Positions 59,369 through 64,000 of a stretch of 64,000 bases of DNA are shown here, in pieces. Every line of letters starts with the position of its first letter. Positions within the stretch are counted from its first letter, which is position 1. The stretch covers positions 744,001 through 808,000 of the forward strand of contig JAALGY010000042.1 of NCBI GenBank assembly GCA_032358165.1, given 5' to 3'. Made by a program: the position numbers and the translations under genes. The notes beneath the pieces were generated by a model. That model did not search any database. It was not told the origin of the DNA and saw only the letters and a program-made list of their open reading frames with translations. Source of the stretch: Diplosphaera chodatii. Taxonomy: Eukaryota; Chlorophyta; Trebouxiophyceae; Prasiolales; Stichococcaceae.

Positions 59369-62161
59369 ATGGCGTCCGTCAGCACCCGCGGGTTCGTCAC
59401 CCTGAGCAACGTCAACACCGACAAGCTGTCGGAGGGCTCCTCCTCGGAGGTCGCTGCCAAGGCAAGTCAGCAAATCTGCCATAGCCCCACCCCACTGGCC
59501 GTTGGTTCCCCTTCCCCGCCGCACTCCACCAGAAACGGCGATCGTGGTGCGATCCAGCTCCGCGGTGGCCCCATATGGTGCAGCGATGGCGTGTTGGGCA
59601 GAGAGGCCATCGAATGCGCGCAGCAGTGCCCAGTTGTGGCAGCCATCCCACCAAACCGTGCCGCGCACCCTGGCGCAGCGGCCTCGACCGCCCCGGCCCA
59701 CCGCCAGTTTTCAGTCCAGACCCTCAGTCTGCATGTGGTGCACCTGCCGCCGGCTGCGCTGGATGGCTGCAGCAGTGAGGACATGCCTTCGGACCAGCTT
59801 CTCGTCTCCTAGCGCTCAGGGCAGCCCGATGGCCGCTCGGCACGTGGGAGCCACCCCGCCCCCATCGTTGCCCATGATCTGGGCAGGTTTCCGGCCGGTT
59901 TCCGCGTTGCGGCAACCCCAACCGTATGGCTCGACACCGTGCCTCGTCAGCGTGTCTTATCTCGGGCCGCCGAGCTGACTCAGCCCTCAGTTGTCGCAAC
60001 CGGTCGGCCTGGGCGGTTCGTGTGCCGATCGTGCCGCATACTGTCCGACTGTTGGCTAGTGCATGTTGTCCCGGATCATCCTGGATAGCTGAGCAGTTCG
60101 CCCTGCAGAGTGCATGGTTGTCCAATTCGGTTCAGCCTGGACTAGCGTTGCAGCCTCAGCGACCGTGGTCTGAACCGACGTTGCGTGTGAGGCGATTTAG
60201 CATAGGCCATGCCAGTGCAGCAAGCCCACCTAGGCGCACAGGTCTCGCTCAGGCGTCACACAGCACTTGCATTGGCCAACATGTGTTTCGGTTCTTGCCT
60301 GCAGGTCGGTGGCCGTGTGGACTACCGCCAGAAGATCAACGATGTCAACTTCGTGCTGTCGGGCACTGATGCCAGCGCACGCGACTACGAGGCCGTCCCG
60401 GCAGTGAAGGACGTCGTCATCACCGCTGACACGCACGTCAACGGTGAGCCTGCATGTCATGTTGCCAACTGCTTTGCTGTGCTACATGCACCCGTCCTGC
60501 TGCTCCTACTCACATCCATCTGAAGAACCCAGAGAACCCTGAACACCTTGGAGTTGTGCAACCTGCCGCCCTGCAGCTGATACAGCACCTGATCCGAGTG
60601 TCCTCACCTTGCTGTTCCTCTTGCAGACCTGTCAGTGGGCCTGGGCTACGACACCGGCGCGCAGGGCGCGCTCGCGTCCGTGGGCACCAGCGAGGGCCTG
60701 ACCGGCACCAACGTCCGCCTCGGCGGCCGGGATGTCACCGCCCGGGGTGCGCATCCGCTGCGTGCAGCCAGTTGCCACTGCTGCACACCATTGCAACCGC
60801 TGTCCTGCTGCTGGTGAAACACCACGTGCAGTGTGCATGTGCACATTGATAACAGGTGCTGGTTACTATTGCTTTGTCTACGTCCGCTGTCCTGATGTGG
60901 GCAATGTGTCATGGTGCAGCCTGGTGGTTCCAGAAGGGCAACGCCGTGAGGACGGAGGGCACCGTGAACCTGGATGCCAACAACAAGATCTGGGGCGCGT
61001 GAGTGCCTTCCGCCCATGTGGCTCATGGCTCGTCATGTTGCATTGTTATGCACAAACCCTGCCGCCCTCGCATATGCTTGCATACAGGCCCACTGCTGTC
61101 AGTCTGCCGCTCGGATTGCTCTGCTGTTGGCTTGACCCTGCTCCGCCCCTGCCGCAGGTACACCTTCAACTCGGAGGCAGACTCAGCCAACCGCACCTTC
61201 GGTCAACATCAAGGAGCGGCAGGGCTTCATCATCGCGCCATTCACCGCCAGCATCGCATCGCAGGCTGTTGCCTTCAGGTAGCTTTATCACCGCTTGCAG
61301 CTGTCCTGCAACGTGCTTCAGCCGCACAATGTGCCTGCCCTGTCCGCAGCGCTTGTTGTACTGTGCACATGCGTGCGACTGTGGCTGCAGCATCACTGGT
61401 GTAGTGCACTTGACGACCTGCGCTTTGCTGCCAACAGCCACACGCGCGATGAGTACACCTTTGATGCGGCGTACGACATCAGCCGGAACGCAGCCTTCCT
61501 GTCGGCGGGCAAGCGCCAGAACGACAAGACTGCCATCAAGGTGAATTCGTCTGCACACCACGACCTCTCTGCCACACCAACAGTGCGCGCAACAGCTGTC
61601 GACATGGTTGCGATTCAGCAGCCTGCTGTCAAGTGAACCATGGCCCCCAATGCTTCGTGTCCAGGCAACCAACCCTCATTGTGCACCTGCAGGTTGGCTA
61701 CGCCTTCAAGGACGAGGTGGCCCTGGTGGAGGTCGCCCACAAGCACAACGAGGACCTCCCCGCTGTCCGGGTGAGCTTCCTGCCGCTCACAGTTGTCTAG
61801 CAGGCTGATCCTTTAGTCTCGGCGGTTTCATGAGCGCAACTGGTTAGCACCACGTGCGTGAAAGCTCAAAGGGCTGCTGCTGCTGCTGCTGCTGCTCCGC
61901 CTGCTGACCTTTTCTTTGCTGACGCTGTGTGCCGTCGTGCTGCAGTTCTTCGTGAAGGCTGGCGCTGGCGCCAACGGTGTCGGCCGCCCCTCAGGAGGCG
62001 TCATCCTCGACAAGGTGCTGCACACCTGCACTGGCGCTGCTGCCCTTCCACCGGCGTGCATATGACAGCCAGACCTGGCCGCGATACCAGTATGACTGTG
62101 CTGTCATGTTCATGTGTGTCTGAGCTCCTGTGTTTGCTCCTTGCAGTACTTCGACCTGTGA
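59369..62161 (+). CDS. Predicted beta-barrel pore, chloroplast OEP24-like
   Basis: Nine exons encode a small protein dominated by amphipathic beta-strands. ATG 59369 opens MASVSTRGFVTLSNVNTDKL. A GC donor at 59462 starts an 843-base intron. Exon 2 (60305-60443) has GGRVDYRQKINDVNFVLSGT, exon 3 DLSVGLGYDTGAQGALASVG, exon 4 AWWFQKGNAVRTEGTVNLDA then NNKIWGA, exon 5 YTFNSEADSANRTF then, in another frame, NIKERQGFIIAPFTASIASQ. Exon 6 is SHTRDEYTFDAAYDISRNAA, exon 7 VGYAFKDEVALVEVAHKHNE, exon 8 FFVKAGAGANGVGRPSGGVI, and exon 9 YFDL with TGA at 62159. Alternating strands, a D-x-x-N-K element and an aromatic-ending last strand suit a plastid outer-envelope OEP24-type channel; VDAC is less likely because its signature blocks are absent. 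One extra G at 61201-61202 shifts the frame inside exon 5; every other junction is in phase. Read as a real gene with a sequence error or a recent one-base insertion. Confidence 0.7.
59462..60304 (+). other. Long first intron with GC donor (GC-AG)
   Basis: Exon 1 ends ...SSEVAAK and is followed by GCAAGT, the optimal GC-donor consensus. The intron ends TGCAG at 60304, and exon 2 resumes with VGGRVDYRQK. It is several times longer than most introns here and is richer in CG words. Short frames in it have no recognisable domain. Confidence 0.75.
61201..61202 (+). other. Apparent one-base frameshift in the OEP24-like gene
   Basis: Frame 1 runs to ...SANRTF; the family-like continuation NIKERQGFIIAP begins only after skipping one G of the GG at 61201-61202. 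No intron of workable size fits. The following exon joins in phase with the shifted frame. Confidence 0.65.
61873..61896 (+). repeat. GCT trinucleotide repeat in an intron
   Basis: Eight perfect GCT units in the intron before exon 8 of the OEP24-like gene, about 50 bases upstream of the acceptor. Confidence 0.9.
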
Positions 62162-62739
62162 GCAGCAGTCTGAAGTGGAGCGGAGAGGAGGAACACAGCA
62201 GCAAAGCATGCGAGCACGCGGCTGGGCGCACATGCGGGGCGGGCACTGCAAAACCAGGACAGCTGTTGCAGCATCCAGTTTTGATGTTGCCAGGGCGACA
62301 CACTGGTTTGGCAGCGGCTCCCCAGCATCGAGCAGCCCGCCGCTCGACCATGCTCGAGGGCGGGCCTGGCAGCCTGCGCCAGCTGAGCAGTCGTCTGTTT
62401 GCATGGCCAGTATGACTTTGAGAGATGCCCTTTGTCGCCAGCTTTCTGTCAGCCATCGTTTTGCACAGTTTTTGGGGTCGGGGCAGCACGGACCACGGCC
62501 TGGCAGCACCAGCACTTGCATGTGGCCGTTGATTGGGTTGGCAAACAGTGTGGCGTCTGAACACCGCCTGCTGGCATTGTAAGCCTCATGGTCACCACGC
62601 ATGCTACAGAAAGCATCACAACATGCAACGCACAAGTCCCTGGCAGCACTACCACAGCCTACACCCGCGTCTCGAAGCACGGTTCCAGATCCACTGTTGA
62701 AACTTTAAGTCATCGGAGCTCCCAACTCCTCACGGCACA
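62162..62739. other. Tail-to-tail gap between the OEP24-like and DJ-1 genes
   Basis: About 580 bases with no supported gene. A TGTAA word at 62578-62582 could be the poly(A) signal of the OEP24-like transcript. Confidence 0.4.
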
Positions 62740-64000
62740 CTACAGGGCCGGCGTCTTTAGTTCTTTTAGCGCCTATATCCAGCAGGCAGCACGTCAAAAC
62801 CCGTCAAAGACTGTGCTCGCCTTGTCACTCACGTCAAACTGCCAGCGACCCAAAGAGGTGGGGTGCTCCATCCATGTGCCTGCCTACCTCGATGGTGGCC
62901 TCGGCTACGCCCTTGCTGCTGGCCGGGTTCTGGCCTGCAGCAAAACGATGTTCGAAATTGGCCTCGTCACATGTACAGCAGCTCTGGTAGCAAAGATCGT
63001 CATCTTGCACAGTCAGAGCACCTGTGATCAGCAGGCCATCGGTGCACACATGCGGTTGCCAGTCGTCTGCCTATATATTCGACATAGTTGAACAGTGTCA
63101 GGACTGCAGGCAGATGCAGGCATAAGTCAGCTCTCCAGCATCTTGCCACAGGGCGGGGCGCACACCTTGGTGTACAGCGCGCCCTCCTCCTCCAGCTTCG
63201 ACTGCAGAAGGAACGGCACCTGCAGGAGGCATAGGTGCGCCAGCTTGTTTGCCTGCCAACAGGGTGTATCAGCAACTTTGGCGCCATGCCCCTTTCCTGC
63301 ATCTGGCACCTATCCGACGCACCAGCTTGTCCTTCCCAACTGACCGCTCCTCGCTGCACATGAAAATCCCAGATCAGCGTGGGCGCTGCTGATACAAAAT
63401 TGCACGTACAGTGCGTCAGTCAGCTGCGCTGCCAGTCAGGCGCACACCTGTTGCTGAATGCAGTCACCTGCATGTCGTTCAGCAAGAACTTCAGCTGCTA
63501 CCGATCGGCGTCTTACAGATATGCTGGTGGACAGTGCATTGCAGCGGCAAGAGTGATGCAGGTAGCAAATACTACACCTCCTTGCCCTTGACCATCCACT
63601 CGCCATCGGCCGGGCGCTTGACATTGGTGAACGCCGCTGGCCCATGGCACACCGACGCTATGACCCTGGGCGCCTCGAGTGCGTTCATCTGCAAATGTGA
63701 CCAAGGAGCTCTTGTTACAGTCTGTCTTCGGTGCACATGTCCAGTATGCCTGCACGACTGCTCGACAGCGCTTGTCACCGTGTGCATAGCAGTGGACTGC
63801 ATGTGCACCTCGACATGCCTGCATGCACAGTTCCTGTTTGCTTCAGACACGTAGGTGTCAGGACCGCAGGGCGCATGTGGATCATTACCAGGGCGCGCTG
63901 CGTGGGTCGTTTGGCAAATCCATCATCGCGCCGTGGCCACCTACGTAGGGTGCAGCAGCAGCGCAACTGTCAGTAGTTGAGTGGCAGCGAGTCAGACCAT
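62740..64000 (-). CDS. DJ-1/PfpI-family protein, partial (5' end beyond window)
   Basis: Class-I glutamine-amidotransferase-like fold; DJ-1/Hsp31-type members act as glyoxalase/deglycase or chaperone. On the minus strand: GGHGAMMDLPNDPRSA (63889-63940), a candidate 10-base exon (63809-63818), then the nucleophile elbow VIASVCHGPAAF with the catalytic Cys (about 63675-63640) ending MVKGKE. Next is a 20-base exon (63448-63467, VTAFSN), a 31-base exon (63323-63353, EERSVGKDKL), VPFLLQSKLEEEGALYTK (about 63230-63180), ADDWQPHVCTDGLLITG (about 63070-63020) and GQNPASSKGVAEATIE (about 62940-62890). The last exon ALKELKTPAL has TAG at 62740. All joins after the 10-base exon are in phase, and the product matches the family order GGHG...CHGPA...VTAFSN-EE...VPFLL...GQNPAS. 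The N-terminal third lies beyond the right edge. Confidence 0.82.
63323..63353 (-). other. 31-base microexon of the DJ-1 gene
   Basis: Flanked by TGCAG and GTGCGT on the minus strand; completes a Ser codon and encodes EERSVGKDKL before VPFLLQSKL. Together with the 20-base exon it adds 17 whole codons. Confidence 0.7.
63448..63467 (-). other. 20-base microexon of the DJ-1 gene
   Basis: Flanked by AG and GT on the minus strand, it encodes VTAFSN plus two bases of the next codon, exactly bridging MVKGKE and SEERSVGK. The encoded words match the conserved V-T-x-F-S-N element of the family. Confidence 0.7.
63809..63818 (-). other. Candidate 10-base microexon of the DJ-1 gene
   Basis: Between the GGHG exon and the CHGPA exon the direct join creates a TGA. 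Inserting these ten bases, which have a TGCAG acceptor and GTGCAC donor, restores the frame (adding W-H-V-E) and the usual spacing between the two family motifs. Other short combinations were not exhaustively tested. Confidence 0.35.

Noticed and set aside
59462..60304. Possible mobile element inside the long intron of the OEP24-like gene
   Set aside because: No terminal repeats, target-site duplication, or transposase or reverse-transcriptase words could be seen; reported only as a long GC-AG intron.
59369..62161. VDAC/mitochondrial porin as identity of the beta-barrel gene
   Set aside because: The VDAC N-terminal helix and eukaryotic porin signature are not seen; strand pattern and C-terminus fit a small outer-envelope channel better, though the assignment stays moderate.
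1..64000. CRISPR arrays, operons, bacterial promoters, prophage or plasmid origins
   Set aside because: The window is intron-rich nuclear eukaryotic sequence; no regularly spaced direct repeats or bacterial gene organisation were found.

Overview
The window looks like nuclear DNA of a green alga, most likely a Chlorella- or Coccomyxa-like trebouxiophyte. Genes carry many short exons with GT-AG introns of about 100-300 bases. Coding exons are GC-rich, introns are full of TGCA/CTGCAG words, and the proteins are plant- or alga-like (EDR2-type PH-START protein, SLC40/IREG transporters, a plant-type nucleoside hydrolase, an outer-envelope pore-like barrel). The species call is an inference. All gene models below were built by hand from conserved protein blocks and splice signals, so outer limits are firmer in some genes than in others.

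Layout, left to right. 1-1183: 3' part of an unrecognised membrane-type gene (minus, runs off the window). 2009-5109 and 6161-9574: two tandem SLC40 (ferroportin-like) metal exporters (minus). 10196-13609: RAD18 ubiquitin ligase (plus), tail-to-tail with 13760-23526, a very long TIMELESS/Tof1/Swi1 gene (minus). 24128-27899: sulfite oxidase with a fused cytochrome b5 domain (plus). 28551-30181: SURF2 (plus). 30546-38025: EDR2-like protein (minus). 38180-40455: unnamed Lys/Arg/Ser-rich nuclear-type protein (minus). 42044-46857: single-RRM protein with a long Gln/Ala/Gly/Ser tail (plus). 47855-50221: ribonucleoside hydrolase (minus). 50854-54876: kinesin-2 (plus). 55297-57442: ALG7/DPAGT1, the first enzyme of N-glycan assembly (plus). 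57761-58873: UDP-glucuronate decarboxylase, the only clearly intronless gene (minus). 59369-62161: OEP24-like beta-barrel (plus), with an apparent one-base frameshift. 62740 to the right edge: DJ-1/PfpI protein with microexons (minus).

The genes are housekeeping genes of mixed function, not one pathway. The clearest functional pairing is RAD18 next to TIMELESS, both acting at stressed replication forks. Five head-to-head gene pairs have start codons 0.5-1.6 kb apart. The most interesting signals are three exon-encoded repeats in TIMELESS, GC-AG introns in three genes, microexons in the DJ-1 gene, a perfect 32-bp palindrome centred on TGACGTCA upstream of ALG7, and the heme-containing sulfite oxidase. 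I found no rRNA, tRNA, CRISPR array, prophage or recognisable intact transposon.
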